Source of the DNA: Pseudalgibacter alginicilyticus
GTDB lineage: Bacteria; Bacteroidota; Bacteroidia; Flavobacteriales; Flavobacteriaceae
NCBI RefSeq assembly: GCF_001310225.1
Contig: NZ_CP012898.1
Coordinates: 558,001-622,000 of the forward strand
Reading direction: 5' to 3'
DNA: 64,000 nucleotides
Both the position numbers and the translations under genes were made by a program. The notes beneath the pieces were generated by a model. That model saw only the letters and a program-made list of their open reading frames with translations, searched no databases and had not been told where the DNA came from. This document shows, piece by piece, positions 1 to 9,360 of the stretch. The number at the start of each line of letters is the position of its first letter. The stretch's first letter is position 1.

Positions 1-1062
1 ATGAAAAAAAATAATAAAGGCATAGGTTCCTTCTTCCCTTTTATTGAAAATAACGTTGATAAATTTCTTGCAAATAAAACAAGTTTTAATCCAGAGGATA
101 AAATGTTGTTTTATACCGGTAGGCAAGCTATTAAATATATCATAGAGTTAATTGCGTTAGAAAAAAAATCATTCATAATCTGGTTGCCAGAATATTATTG
201 CATGCATGTTACCCATTGGTTAAAATCTAACTATTCTAATATAAAGACATATAAAACCAATCCTTCCAAAGCACAGTTTAGTATTAATGCTTTTGAATTT
301 GCATCTGATAACGATGTTGTTATTATAAATAATTTTTGGGGAATTCATGATTGCATAATTAACAAAGGAGATAAAAAAATAGTGACTATTGAAGATCACT
401 CTCACGGATGGCTTAGTAATAGCTGTATAAACAGTAAAGCTGATTATTGTATGACATCTTTAAGAAAAACATTACCTATTCCACTTGGAGGCATGGTATG
501 GAGCCCTAAAAACCATCCTGTTAAAAAAAATGTGCCTTTGTTAGAATCCCATGCCTATGAGGCTATTTGGAATAAGATACAAAACGCAATGCAATTAAAA
601 CACGATTTTGAAAAAACAGGTGATTTAACACTAAAAGAAAAAAGCCTGTTATTAATAAGTGAAACAGAATTGGCTTTACATCAAAACTATAGCTTAACAC
701 AAATACATCCTACACATGAAAAAACAATAAAAGAATTTTTAAGTATAAATTATAGTGCTTTCAAATTACAAAATTTACAAAAACTAAGTGCTTGCATTAA
801 GCCCAATGATAATTTTGAAATTATTGCTCATCATTCAAGTAGAACTTTTGGACTTATATTATATATAAATAACGAGGCCTATTTAGATCAATTAAGATCT
901 CATTTAATTGATAATAATATTTACCCATCACTATTGTGGCCTAATAACAAAAAAGAATATGGTTATTATTTAAATATACACGTAGACTTTAGATATACAT
1001 GTGATGATATGCACTATATTGCAGATGCATTAAACGCTTTTAATCACATAAATCATTTATAA
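1..1062 (+). CDS. divergent PLP-dependent aminotransferase-like protein (DegT/fold-type I), surface polysaccharide region
   Basis: A 353-residue soluble protein that I read as a distant member of the fold-type I PLP enzymes used to make amino sugars. An Asp in IEDHSHG (about residue 132) sits where the pyridine-binding Asp lies, and Lys156 in LRKTLPIPLGG is the likely Schiff-base lysine, followed by a Gly-Gly turn as in DegT enzymes. The N-terminal IGSFFPF resembles the start of that family. Overall similarity is weak, so substrate and even activity are inference. It is followed by two phosphoglycosyl transferase genes in the same direction, which supports a role in glycan assembly. The gene begins at the first base of the window, so an upstream start cannot be excluded. 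Confidence 0.6.
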   Translation: MKKNNKGIGSFFPFIENNVDKFLANKTSFNPEDKMLFYTGRQAIKYIIELIALEKKSFIIWLPEYYCMHVTHWLKSNYSNIKTYKTNPSKAQFSINAFEFASDNDVVIINNFWGIHDCIINKGDKKIVTIEDHSHGWLSNSCINSKADYCMTSLRKTLPIPLGGMVWSPKNHPVKKNVPLLESHAYEAIWNKIQNAMQLKHDFEKTGDLTLKEKSLLLISETELALHQNYSLTQIHPTHEKTIKEFLSINYSAFKLQNLQKLSACIKPNDNFEIIAHHSSRTFGLILYINNEAYLDQLRSHLIDNNIYPSLLWPNNKKEYGYYLNIHVDFRYTCDDMHYIADALNAFNHINHL

Positions 1063-1161
1063 ATATATTCCACCTCATTTTTTTATAGTTAACCCCTCAT
1101 CGAATAAAAATCACTAAAAACGGTATTTTACAATACTTAATATTAATAATGATATTTTTGA

Positions 1162-1800
1162 ATGAGATTTAAACATATTATGTACCAGTATTTTTTTAAA
1201 AGAATTATAGATATAAGCTTCTCTTTTATAGCATTAATTTTGCTATCACCCATATTTTTAATTGTAGCTGTAACACTTTTTATTTTAAATAAGGATACCC
1301 CATTTTTTTTTCAAAAACGACCAGGTAAAAATGAAAAAATTTTTAGCATCATAAAATTTAAGTCCATGTCTGACAAAAAAGACGCTAATGGAAATCTTTT
1401 ACCAGATGATGAAAGAGTTACGCCGTTTGGTAATTTTATTAGAAAATACTCTTTGGACGAAATACCTCAATTATTAAATATACTATATGGTGATATGAGT
1501 TTAATTGGCCCAAGACCCTTAAGAGTTCAATATCTACCCTTTTATACTGAAAAAGAAAAAGTTAGGCATAACATCAAACCTGGAGTTACTGGTTTAGCTC
1601 AAGTATCTGGAAGAAATTCATTAAATTGGGATACAAAATTAGCCTTAGATATTGAATATGTTGAAAATATGTCATTTTTATTAGACACAAAAATATTTTT
1701 AAAAACTATCAAAAAAGTATTTCATGCAAGTGATATAGCACTTGGAGAAAATATAATTGACTTAAACGAATACAGAACTGTTAATAAAAAAAATGTATAA
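1162..1800 (+). CDS. phosphoglycosyl transferase (bacterial sugar transferase, WcaJ/PglC type), first of two
   Basis: This 212-residue protein transfers a sugar-1-phosphate from a nucleotide sugar to undecaprenyl phosphate at the inner membrane, starting a surface glycan. It is the small monotopic form: one N-terminal membrane segment (about residues 18-42), then the catalytic core with the Asp99-Glu100 dyad in YSLDEIPQ, the GPRP motif (116-119) and KPGVTGLAQVSGR. A second in-frame Met lies at residue 7 (position 1180), so the start could be there. The 3' end overlaps the next gene by 8 bases (ATGTATAA), implying coupled translation. The two neighbours are paralogs. Sugar specificity cannot be read from the sequence. 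Confidence 0.9.
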   Translation: MRFKHIMYQYFFKRIIDISFSFIALILLSPIFLIVAVTLFILNKDTPFFFQKRPGKNEKIFSIIKFKSMSDKKDANGNLLPDDERVTPFGNFIRKYSLDEIPQLLNILYGDMSLIGPRPLRVQYLPFYTEKEKVRHNIKPGVTGLAQVSGRNSLNWDTKLALDIEYVENMSFLLDTKIFLKTIKKVFHASDIALGENIIDLNEYRTVNKKNV

Positions 1801-2410
1801 AGTAACTAAAAGATTCATAGATTTTTTTTCTGCATTAATCGTGTTTATTTTCCTTTTTCCAATTTTCCTGACAACACTTATCTGTTTATTTGTAGTAAAC
1901 AATGGCAAGCCTTTTTTTTTACAAGAAAGACCTGGTAAAAACGGAAAAATATTTAAGATCATAAAGTTTAAAACGATGCGTGATTTAAAACCAAATCAAA
2001 ACACAGACATCCATAACTTAAATAGAGTAACTAAAATAGGTCATTTTATTAGAACTTATTCTTTAGATGAAATTCCACAACTTATAAATGTAATTAAGGG
2101 TGACATGAGTATTGTAGGCCCAAGACCCTTACTCCCATCCTACTTGCCTCTATATAATGATTTTCAAAAACAACGTCATAATGTTAAACCAGGAATTACG
2201 GGTTGGGCACAAGTAAAAGGAAGGAATGCTATTTCTTGGGAATTAAAATTTGAATATGACGTTTGGTATGTTAAACATAGCTCCCTATTGTTAGATTTAA
2301 AAATTATATTATTAACCATTAAAAGAATAATAGTACCAGAAGGGATTAACACAAATGAAGGTGCAAATATGCCTGAATTTACAGGAAGTCAAAAGGAAAA
2401 TAATACTTAA
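1793..2410 (+). CDS. phosphoglycosyl transferase (bacterial sugar transferase), second of two
   Basis: A 205-residue paralog of the preceding gene with the same plan: N-terminal membrane segment (about 11-35), PFFLQERPGKNGKIF, catalytic dyad Asp92-Glu93 in YSLDEIPQ, GPRP (109-112) and KPGITGWAQVKGR. The copies agree through most of the core but differ in the loop after the RPGK motif and at the C terminus, so they are old duplicates and probably differ in substrate. Its start lies inside the end of the upstream gene. No clear terminator follows; the next gene runs the other way. Confidence 0.9.
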   Translation: MYKVTKRFIDFFSALIVFIFLFPIFLTTLICLFVVNNGKPFFLQERPGKNGKIFKIIKFKTMRDLKPNQNTDIHNLNRVTKIGHFIRTYSLDEIPQLINVIKGDMSIVGPRPLLPSYLPLYNDFQKQRHNVKPGITGWAQVKGRNAISWELKFEYDVWYVKHSSLLLDLKIILLTIKRIIVPEGINTNEGANMPEFTGSQKENNT

Positions 2411-2452
2411 ATAACAGGCCTCAATTACAAGACTTTATTTTATAATAATTTA

Positions 2453-3547
2453 TTATTTAAAACCATTTTTTCGATAAGCTGGAAAAAAGGTAATCCGATG
2501 TGCTTTTTTCACTTCTAAACATGCTACATCTGTAGCTACTAAATCTACATTAAGCTGATCTTCAAGCTCTTGGTACATTTTTTCATTAACAATCTTTCTA
2601 CCTGTATAAAAAATGAGGTCTTTATCATTAGGGAAAAATGTTTTTTTATACTGATAAAGACTATCCCCATCTTCCCTACCGCCTCCTAACAAATAATATT
2701 TATATTGATGAGCTCGTGCCCATTTCATCACTTCAATTTTTAAAAAGTCATTAGGTCTGTAATTGAAATAATCTGACAGTGTCCCTCCTAAGAATGAATA
2801 CAAAGTATCGCCTGAAATTAATATCAGTTCTGTTGATATGGCTACAGTATCTTTATAAACAATAGCAATCATAAAATTATCACCACTTAACTTGATGATG
2901 TTTTTAAAATAATTAATAGAATAGCGATATTCTTGATCTGCTCCAATACGAGACATGGTTTGAATGTAAATATCATAAAACTGTTTGATATCTGCCTCGC
3001 CTAAACCTGTATGTAAAAACTTAATTTGCAAGTTTTCCTTAGCACTTTTTCTATAATTGTTTCTTACTTTTTGTTTAAAATTAGCCCATTGTGATGCTTC
3101 ATCAATAATCTGTCCATTCACATTTGTTAAAGTGGGCACCAAATTTCCTGAATAAAAATGATAATTATGGTTAAGACTAAATCGGATAAATTCAGAAACT
3201 ACTTGATTGTTTTTATACCAAGCATCAACACATTCCCAAAACTTAATAAGATAGCCTCTGGACAAGCTATCATTAAATATAGGCCCACTATATCCATATG
3301 GGGAAATAACATCATAATATGTTTGATCACTTTTATATGGAATCTCTCTGAGTATAAAAGGCATTAATATTAAAAGAGAGCCCTTCGAATCACTAAAAGT
3401 GAAATACTTTAACCGATCTTGAGTGTTTTCAGAAACATATGAATACCAGATCTTATAAAATGGATTGATAACCTCAAAGGATTCTACATGCTTTAAATAG
3501 CTACTTAAATCATCATCATTTAATATTTTGTGTACTTGCAGCTCCAT
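2453..3547 (-). CDS. FemAB-related GNAT-fold N-acyltransferase
   Basis: The 364-residue product fits the FemAB/BioF2-like acyltransferase families: an N-terminal half of mixed strands and helices, then a second GNAT-like half with the stretch around FDADNIF-like positions replaced by QFYDIYIQTMSRIGAD, a core AIVYKDTVAISTELILISGDTLYSFLGG split here by function into substrate-facing strands, and LLGGGREDGDSLYQYKKTF near the end, which is typical of this group. Such enzymes acylate amino sugars or peptides in surface polymers. The open frame extends to a TTG at 3559, but the ATG at 3547 (MELQVHKIL) is the better start. It is the most downstream of four - strand genes. The acceptor is unknown. 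Confidence 0.65.
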   Translation of the reverse strand: MELQVHKILNDDDLSSYLKHVESFEVINPFYKIWYSYVSENTQDRLKYFTFSDSKGSLLILMPFILREIPYKSDQTYYDVISPYGYSGPIFNDSLSRGYLIKFWECVDAWYKNNQVVSEFIRFSLNHNYHFYSGNLVPTLTNVNGQIIDEASQWANFKQKVRNNYRKSAKENLQIKFLHTGLGEADIKQFYDIYIQTMSRIGADQEYRYSINYFKNIIKLSGDNFMIAIVYKDTVAISTELILISGDTLYSFLGGTLSDYFNYRPNDFLKIEVMKWARAHQYKYYLLGGGREDGDSLYQYKKTFFPNDKDLIFYTGRKIVNEKMYQELEDQLNVDLVATDVACLEVKKAHRITFFPAYRKNGFK

Positions 3548-3719
3548 AAGTTTAAGCAATATTATTAATTAATGTATTTTTATCTATCATACTTCTGTGC
3601 TTAAAATAAGCAGGTCAATTTCCTCTAAACTCAAAGGTTTCAATATCACTCTTGTTATTTAACAATAGGTAAAACCATAAGTTCTAACATGTGTTACTTA
3701 AATTAAAATAACTATGAAA

Positions 3720-4685
3720 TCATGCGTTGTACCCATGCACTAACACTTCATTGTCATATCGTAACATTAATAAATTATTTTCCCAATCATCATAAAAATC
3801 GATAGGTTCGTTAAATAAATATTCTTGAATAATCCATTTAGGATAGTTTGCTCCCGCAGCATAGGATAACGGAAAACCACCTCCAAACCGAGCGTTTATT
3901 TCAATTCCATAAATAATATCTTTAGTAGCATGCTTAAAAAATTGAGCCGTAAGGCAACCAATAGCACCATCCACATGGCTTAATTGTTCTTTAATATAAT
4001 CAACTAAAATATTCTTTTTGGTTATGCCTTTATTAACTTCCCCATCCCGAACTTCTATGCGTTTTCTAGGAACTACTGATTTTAAATTATGATTAACATC
4101 ATAATACAAATCACATGTATATTCATCAAATTCTGAATGATCGATGTATTCTAAAAACATTAAATCGTCATTCTTAAAATGATATTCGGTTAAATCTTCG
4201 TGTTTATTAATAATAAAAGTATCAACACTTCTACTACCGTTAAATGGTTTAATAAATAATGGTAATTTATAATCGTATTTAGAGTACTCTTTAGCAACTT
4301 TGATATTGTTTTCAATAAAAAAAGCACTCATTTTACGTTTGTCTCTACAGATATTTATAAAATCAGAAGAAGCTACAATGGCTGTAATGCCATTTTTTAA
4401 TAAGGTTTTATTACTATTTGCAAGCAATAATAGCTCTGTATCAATGGTTGGGATAATAATTTTTATTTGATTTTCAACACACACCTTAATTAGTAAATTT
4501 AAATAATTTGTATCACTAACTAAAGGAAGCTGAAAAGCACCATCTGAGACTCGACATGCAGACGACATATCCGTATTAAAATCTGTAGTAAAAACCTTTC
4601 CTTCAGGTGCCAACGCTTTTAGTTCTGCTTGAAAAGCCTTAACCAATGAAACACGTCTTCCGGCAGATGTTATTAATATATTCAT
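3720..4685 (-). CDS. ATP-grasp domain protein (PylC/carbamoyl-phosphate-synthase-like ligase)
   Basis: A 321-residue soluble ligase. It opens with MNILITSAGRRVSLVKAF, the pre-ATP-grasp nucleotide fold, and ends with the metal-binding signature GIEINARFGGGFPL of ATP-grasp enzymes that join a carboxylate to an amine through an acyl phosphate. Proteins of this build often sit in polysaccharide loci and are thought to add amino acids to sugars. The gene lies between an acyltransferase and an SGNH/MBOAT pair, in keeping with decoration of a surface glycan. The substrates are inference. Confidence 0.8.
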   Translation of the reverse strand: MNILITSAGRRVSLVKAFQAELKALAPEGKVFTTDFNTDMSSACRVSDGAFQLPLVSDTNYLNLLIKVCVENQIKIIIPTIDTELLLLANSNKTLLKNGITAIVASSDFINICRDKRKMSAFFIENNIKVAKEYSKYDYKLPLFIKPFNGSRSVDTFIINKHEDLTEYHFKNDDLMFLEYIDHSEFDEYTCDLYYDVNHNLKSVVPRKRIEVRDGEVNKGITKKNILVDYIKEQLSHVDGAIGCLTAQFFKHATKDIIYGIEINARFGGGFPLSYAAGANYPKWIIQEYLFNEPIDFYDDWENNLLMLRYDNEVLVHGYNA

Positions 4686-4802
4686 TGTTTTATTATGCTT
4701 TAATATTTTAAAATTTGAGCAAAAATAGCAAAAGATAGATATAATTCATTTTAACAACATGTTATTATTATAAGTTTGAATTTGTTTATACATATTACTT
4801 AC

Positions 4803-5756
4803 TCATTCTTCATTTAAAATATAATTTGAAATAAGATTTGCAATAAGATTTCTCCCATGATTATTCCAATGCATATCGTAAATTAAATTTGTTGGTCTTT
4901 TTGATTTTTCTAATGTGTTAGAAAAATCAATATATTTAAAATGATTGATCCTTAAATAATCTAAAAAAAAATTAGGCGTGTTTTTAGAGTCTAATAAAAA
5001 CAAAAATCTTTTTTTATCAAAGCCATAAAATGTTATTAAGCTTTCAAAATTTTTAATATACTTGGCATATCTTATTTTTTGAAGTTCCGCTTCTTCACTC
5101 TCACTTAATTCAGGTGCTTTATCAACTTTTTTTGTTAGTATATTTGAAATAAATTCTTTCGGAGCATCTAAAACACCTATGGTTTGAAGGTATACTAATA
5201 ATTTAAATTTTCTTAAATTCTTGTACAATGGTGTTTCAAGTTTCATTCTTTCATCAAGTAACTTATAAGCCCCTCTATTTAAATCATTTTCAAATTTTAA
5301 GCCTATCACAACATGATCAATTAAATCAAAATGCTTTTTATACTTATTAATTAAATGCAACTGATCTGCAAAATCATAGCCAGCATATCCATATTCATAA
5401 ACTTCAACATCACTTAGTTGATTTTCAATTTTCTTTCCAATAGAATTGTAATAGTGTTGATGGAAACCCTCTATAAATGAATCTCCTACAAGCGCTATTT
5501 CAACCTTGTCTTCAGAAGGCTTAAATTCTCTATATGAATTGTATCCAAATTCATTGATGTGATACGCGGAGAAATTTTGTCGTCTATTACCCGTTACAGA
5601 AAAGCCTTCCTGGTTAGGCAACCATTTTTCCACACCATATTCATCTACATATCTCGTTGGATAATCTTTGGTTAAATGAAAAATACGCACCAATAATTCT
5701 AATGCTAATAAAATTAGAATTCCATAGATTATAAATTTTATAAATAATTTTTTCAT
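4803..5756 (-). CDS. membrane-anchored SGNH-type esterase/acyltransferase partner of the MBOAT protein
   Basis: A 317-residue protein with one N-terminal membrane segment (about residues 5-24) and an extracytoplasmic SGNH-like domain. Ser93 in LVGDSFIEGF is the likely nucleophile, and Asp294/His296 in YDMHWNNHG complete the triad. This matches the AlgJ/AlgX/DltD-type proteins that take an acyl group passed across the membrane by an MBOAT protein and place it on a polymer. It starts 5 bases after the MBOAT gene ends, so the two form an operon. An insert of charged residues (about 205-230) separates the two halves of the domain. Confidence 0.75.
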   Translation of the reverse strand: MKKLFIKFIIYGILILLALELLVRIFHLTKDYPTRYVDEYGVEKWLPNQEGFSVTGNRRQNFSAYHINEFGYNSYREFKPSEDKVEIALVGDSFIEGFHQHYYNSIGKKIENQLSDVEVYEYGYAGYDFADQLHLINKYKKHFDLIDHVVIGLKFENDLNRGAYKLLDERMKLETPLYKNLRKFKLLVYLQTIGVLDAPKEFISNILTKKVDKAPELSESEEAELQKIRYAKYIKNFESLITFYGFDKKRFLFLLDSKNTPNFFLDYLRINHFKYIDFSNTLEKSKRPTNLIYDMHWNNHGRNLIANLISNYILNEE

Positions 5757-5761
5757 ATTAT

Positions 5762-7213
5762 TTAAAATTGGAAATAAATAAATGACCTATCTATACTACT
5801 ATCATAAAAGAGTAACATGGACAGAATTATTATCGTATAAATACAAAATCTTAGGCCTTTAGATTTAAATTTAAATGGAGCGCGTTCATCTTTTCTAATT
5901 ACATACTCATAAAGTGTAAATAAAATTAACAAAATATAATAATCCATCATTCTATAGCCCATAGGATGCGCGTAAGCACTATAGGAAAAATCTGTAGAAA
6001 TCCTATTTATAAAAGCAAATGCATCCGTTATTGATTCTGACCTAAAAAATATTCTAGAAAAAGTAACTATTCCAAAAGTTAATACAACCTGCCCTATTTC
6101 AACTAATGATGGGAAAAAAGTATGTTCACCTATCACAGAATCTTTGTAAATAGTATTTCTCCCCATTAAAAACACGGGTATAAACGCGGCTGCATGAAAA
6201 GCTCCCCAGAAAATAAATGTCCAATTAGCACCATGCCAAAAGCCACTTATTAAAAAAACAATAGTAATATTTCTTATAGACTTTAATTTAGACACTCTTG
6301 AACCTCCTAAGGGAATATATATATAGTGCCTAAACCATGTTGAAAGTGATACATGCCAACGTTGCCAATATTCAGCTACATTTCTTGAAAAATTAGGAAA
6401 TTTAAAATTTGACATGAGTTCAATACCAAATAATTTTGCGGTTCCTATGGCAATATCTGAATACCCACTAAAATCTCCATACACCTGAAAACTAAACAAG
6501 GTAACCCCTAAAATAAGTGTAGAGGCAGGATAGTCTGCATAATTTAAAAAAATATCGTCTACCATAGGTGCTATAGAATCTGCTATAACCACTTTTTTAA
6601 ATAAACCCCATAAAATTAATTTCAATCCAGAAACCGTTTGATGATAATTAAAAGTTCGCTTGTTTAATATTTGACTAAGTAAATTGGAAGCCCGCTCTAT
6701 AGGACCAGCCACTAGCTGTGGAAAGAAACTAACAAAAGCAGCAAATGATAAAAAATCTTTAGTTGGTTTTAATTTTTTATAATAAATATCAAAAGAATAA
6801 GACATGGTTTGGAATGTATAAAACGAAATACCAACAGGTAAAACAACCCTTAAAGTCCATGTACTTTTAATATCATAACCAAATAAAGAAAACATATCAA
6901 CCCAAGAATCAATAAAAAAGTTGAAATATTTAAAAAAACCAAGTAAACCAACATTAAATAAAACACTAACCCAGAGCCATCTTTTTCTTAGCTTTTGTTC
7001 TGTGGTATTGTGTATTTTAAGACCTATCAGATAATCTACGGAAGTACTTAAAAATATTAAAGATAAAAATCTCCAATCCCACCAACCATAAAATAAGTAA
7101 CTAGCAACTAATATAAATATATTTTGGTTTTTAATGTTTTTATTAAAAACATACCAATACAAAAGAAAAGCTACAGGGAGAAATATAAAAAACTCAAAAG
7201 AATTAAATATCAT
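5762..7213 (-). CDS. MBOAT family O-acyltransferase (AlgI/DltB-like)
   Basis: A 483-residue polytopic inner-membrane protein with about ten hydrophobic segments. It carries the family hallmarks FFPQLVAGPIERA (163-175), YWQRWHVSLSTWFRHYIYIPLGG (with His287) and the catalytic-site His327 in SGFWHGANWTF. MBOAT proteins of this branch move acetyl or other acyl groups across the membrane for attachment to exopolysaccharide or cell-wall polymers. The following SGNH gene is its expected partner. Acyl donor and polymer cannot be told from sequence. Confidence 0.92.
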   Translation of the reverse strand: MIFNSFEFFIFLPVAFLLYWYVFNKNIKNQNIFILVASYLFYGWWDWRFLSLIFLSTSVDYLIGLKIHNTTEQKLRKRWLWVSVLFNVGLLGFFKYFNFFIDSWVDMFSLFGYDIKSTWTLRVVLPVGISFYTFQTMSYSFDIYYKKLKPTKDFLSFAAFVSFFPQLVAGPIERASNLLSQILNKRTFNYHQTVSGLKLILWGLFKKVVIADSIAPMVDDIFLNYADYPASTLILGVTLFSFQVYGDFSGYSDIAIGTAKLFGIELMSNFKFPNFSRNVAEYWQRWHVSLSTWFRHYIYIPLGGSRVSKLKSIRNITIVFLISGFWHGANWTFIFWGAFHAAAFIPVFLMGRNTIYKDSVIGEHTFFPSLVEIGQVVLTFGIVTFSRIFFRSESITDAFAFINRISTDFSYSAYAHPMGYRMMDYYILLILFTLYEYVIRKDERAPFKFKSKGLRFCIYTIIILSMLLFYDSSIDRSFIYFQF

Positions 7214-7371
7214 AAAAACGGTTGGTTGGTTCGCCTTGTTAAATAAAAATTAAAAGGCAAATATGAAAGAACAGGCGCATATCTTCAAAAAACTTCTGCA
7301 AACTACATGAAAAATAATATAAGTTGCGCTATAACGTAGTTTTTAACTTTCTTTTCTGTTAATTGATACTA

Positions 7372-7398
7372 AAAAAGCCCTTAAAAAAAGAGCTTTAA
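7372..7398 (-). terminator. rho-independent terminator downstream of the Lrp-type gene
   Basis: Read on the - strand the sequence forms AAAGCTCTT, a T-rich loop and AAGGGCTTT (one G-T pair), followed by a run of T. It lies about 30 bases after the stop codon of the regulator ending at 7426. Confidence 0.6.
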
Positions 7399-7425
7399 AA
7401 ATTATAATTATATAAATTAATCTAT

Positions 7426-7905
7426 TTACATATCATTAAATATAGAGTGCATCAAACGTTTTTTATCATTAATACTTTCTTCAAGAGAAATCATTGTTTC
7501 CGTTCTATAAACCCCTTCTATATCATCTAACATAAAAATAACTTCTTTTGCGTGCTCAGTGCTTTTGCCTCGTATTTTACAAAATATATTAAATTTCCCT
7601 GTTGTTATATGTGCAACAGTTACAAATGGAATTTCATTAATACGCTCTAAAACAAATTTTGTTTGAGAGGTATTGTTTAGATACACTCCTACATAAGCTA
7701 TAAATGAATACCCAAGTTTTTTATAATCTAAAGTTAGAGAAGAACCTTTAATAATACCAGCCTCTTCCATCTTCTTCACTCGAACATGCACAGTACCAGC
7801 AGATATCAAAAGTTTTTTAGCAATGTCCGTAAATGGAATTCTTGTGTTGTCTATTAACATATCAAGAATTTGGTGATCGATCTCATCTAGTTTAATTTTC
7901 CCCAT
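7426..7905 (-). CDS. Lrp/AsnC family transcriptional regulator
   Basis: A 159-residue regulator of the feast/famine type. Residues 5-55 form the winged helix-turn-helix (LDEIDHQILDMLIDNTRIPFTDIAKKL... followed by GTVHVRVKKMEEAGII), and the C-terminal half is the RAM ligand-binding, oligomer-forming domain with the GKFNIFCKIRG strand. Such proteins sense amino acids. A -7 box, TATTTTTG, lies on the - strand just upstream (about 7938-7945). No metabolic target gene is adjacent, so it is probably a global or distant regulator. Confidence 0.92.
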   Translation of the reverse strand: MGKIKLDEIDHQILDMLIDNTRIPFTDIAKKLLISAGTVHVRVKKMEEAGIIKGSSLTLDYKKLGYSFIAYVGVYLNNTSQTKFVLERINEIPFVTVAHITTGKFNIFCKIRGKSTEHAKEVIFMLDDIEGVYRTETMISLEESINDKKRLMHSIFNDM

Positions 7906-7976
7906 AATTATTAAATCTTTAAATAAAGCTCAAAAATAGTACATTATTATTAATAAACACAGTTTAATTAAACACT

Positions 7977-9122
7977 TTATTTCACTAATAGTGATTTTTT
8001 TATTTTTTTAATGAAAATAAATTCATGAGCGCTTCCAATTTTTAACATCTTAGAATCTGCACCCAATACATCATTGCCTTGAGCATTTATCTCTATATGT
8101 CCATAAAAGCCCATTAAATCGTCAATTTCTTCAATTATAGGTAGAAATGTCACCTCATTTCCTACTAATATTTCTTTGTAAAGTATGGCTATATCATTTG
8201 GATAGCCGTTCACCTTAGCATTTCTAATAATTATATCATAAAAACACTTACCATTTTCTGGAATCTCTAAATATGCCTCATATTGCTCCCCTTTTACTGT
8301 GTTTTTTGCAATATAAAGCAATGAAACTATGAAAGATGTATAAATATATAATCTTGTTATATCTCGCCCATAATCATTAGGAGAATGTCCAGCTTCAAAC
8401 AAAATGGTAGGTACATTTTCACTTTGAAACGTATCTCCTACACAATTTAAATTAAAAGCATCATCATAAACACCTACTTGTTTTGGTATTAATTCTTGAA
8501 GTTTATGATTCATAACTCCAATTATTTCCATAGCAATTTTCCGATTTGATGTTATTGTACATTGTTGATCCTGTGCAGGAGACAAGAAAGACACCGTTGC
8601 TATATTATTAGTATTTCCGGCACTAAAAATGGTGCGTTGTCCGTGTAAATTAAAACAAAAATGAGGTTTAAAAGTTTCAAAAACACTTCGCAACACTTTG
8701 CTTTCTGGCTGCGAACGTAATTGAGCATCTCTATTTAAATCTACTTTATTAGCATTAACTCGTGTATAAGCTTTAGCGCCATCTGGATTTAAAATGGGTA
8801 TTATATATAAGGTACAATTTTTTAATATGGTATTTATTTCAGAGTTTCCTGAAGAAAAGGTATTAAATAAATCAAAAATTGCTTTGGTAGTGGTTGATTC
8901 ATTTCCATGCATTTGCGACCACATAAGAATTCGCTTCTTACCATGTCCCAATTTTACACCATATATGTCTTCTTTTAAAACAGACTGGCCAATAACTTCT
9001 ACTTTAAAATTCGTGTTTAGTTTTTTAAGTAAAGAGCGAATATGATTATTAGTAACATATCGATGTGATAATTGTGATTCTTTATATTCGAAAAATAATG
9101 AGGTTATAGTTGATGTTTTCAT
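7977..9122 (-). CDS. M14-family zinc carboxypeptidase-like protein
   Basis: A 381-residue protein with the M14 metallopeptidase plan. His72 and Glu75 in MHGNES, and His160 in NLHGQ, are the expected zinc ligands; NPDGA (112-116) and the Arg in DLNRDA (131) match the substrate-carboxylate site; Glu243 in LFEAGHSP is the likely general base. There is no signal peptide, so it acts in the cytoplasm, perhaps on a small peptide or acyl amino acid. The last 100 residues form an extra domain. The start lies beside an array of palindromes shared with the divergent XRE regulator, which may control it. Confidence 0.82.
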   Translation of the reverse strand: MKTSTITSLFFEYKESQLSHRYVTNNHIRSLLKKLNTNFKVEVIGQSVLKEDIYGVKLGHGKKRILMWSQMHGNESTTTKAIFDLFNTFSSGNSEINTILKNCTLYIIPILNPDGAKAYTRVNANKVDLNRDAQLRSQPESKVLRSVFETFKPHFCFNLHGQRTIFSAGNTNNIATVSFLSPAQDQQCTITSNRKIAMEIIGVMNHKLQELIPKQVGVYDDAFNLNCVGDTFQSENVPTILFEAGHSPNDYGRDITRLYIYTSFIVSLLYIAKNTVKGEQYEAYLEIPENGKCFYDIIIRNAKVNGYPNDIAILYKEILVGNEVTFLPIIEEIDDLMGFYGHIEINAQGNDVLGADSKMLKIGSAHEFIFIKKIKKSLLVK

Positions 9123-9137
9123 TAAAATATTTTATGG

Positions 9138-9152
9138 TACAAATGTAAACAA
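9138..9152. promoter_or_regulatory. palindromic operator-like site 1 (TACAAATGTA core)
   Basis: The core TACAAATGTA followed by AACAA is a two-fold symmetric sequence 16 bases upstream of the M14 gene start. The same unit recurs five more times up to 9432. On the - strand it contains TACATTTG, a match to the Bacteroidota -7 box, so protein bound here would cover a promoter of the M14 gene. Confidence 0.6.
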
Positions 9153-9159
9153 TTAGTAA

Positions 9160-9176
9160 TTTACAAATGTAAACAA
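9160..9176. promoter_or_regulatory. palindromic operator-like site 2 (TTTACAAATGTAAA)
   Basis: A perfect palindrome of arms TTTACA and TGTAAA around a two-base centre, followed by CAA. Its centre is 24 bases from that of site 1, and it also holds a TACATTTG box on the - strand. Confidence 0.65.
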
Positions 9177-9191
9177 TATTTGGTAGTCTAG

Positions 9192-9208
9192 TTGTTTACA
9201 AATATAAG
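9192..9208. promoter_or_regulatory. palindromic operator-like site 3 (imperfect)
   Basis: TTGTTTACAAATATAAG keeps the left arm TTTACA intact, while the right arm is changed to TATAAG. It is about 35 bases from site 2. Confidence 0.45.
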
Positions 9209-9360
9209 CACATAACCTGTTAAATACCTGCTGTGTTATAGTTTAGTAACCAAGAAAATATTTATTATAAATTCATTTATTTAAAAAACTAAAAATCAGT
9301 ATACTAAATACAGTTATTTAAAGTTAAGTATCATATAAAATATCTTTAATTTGTTAGTTA

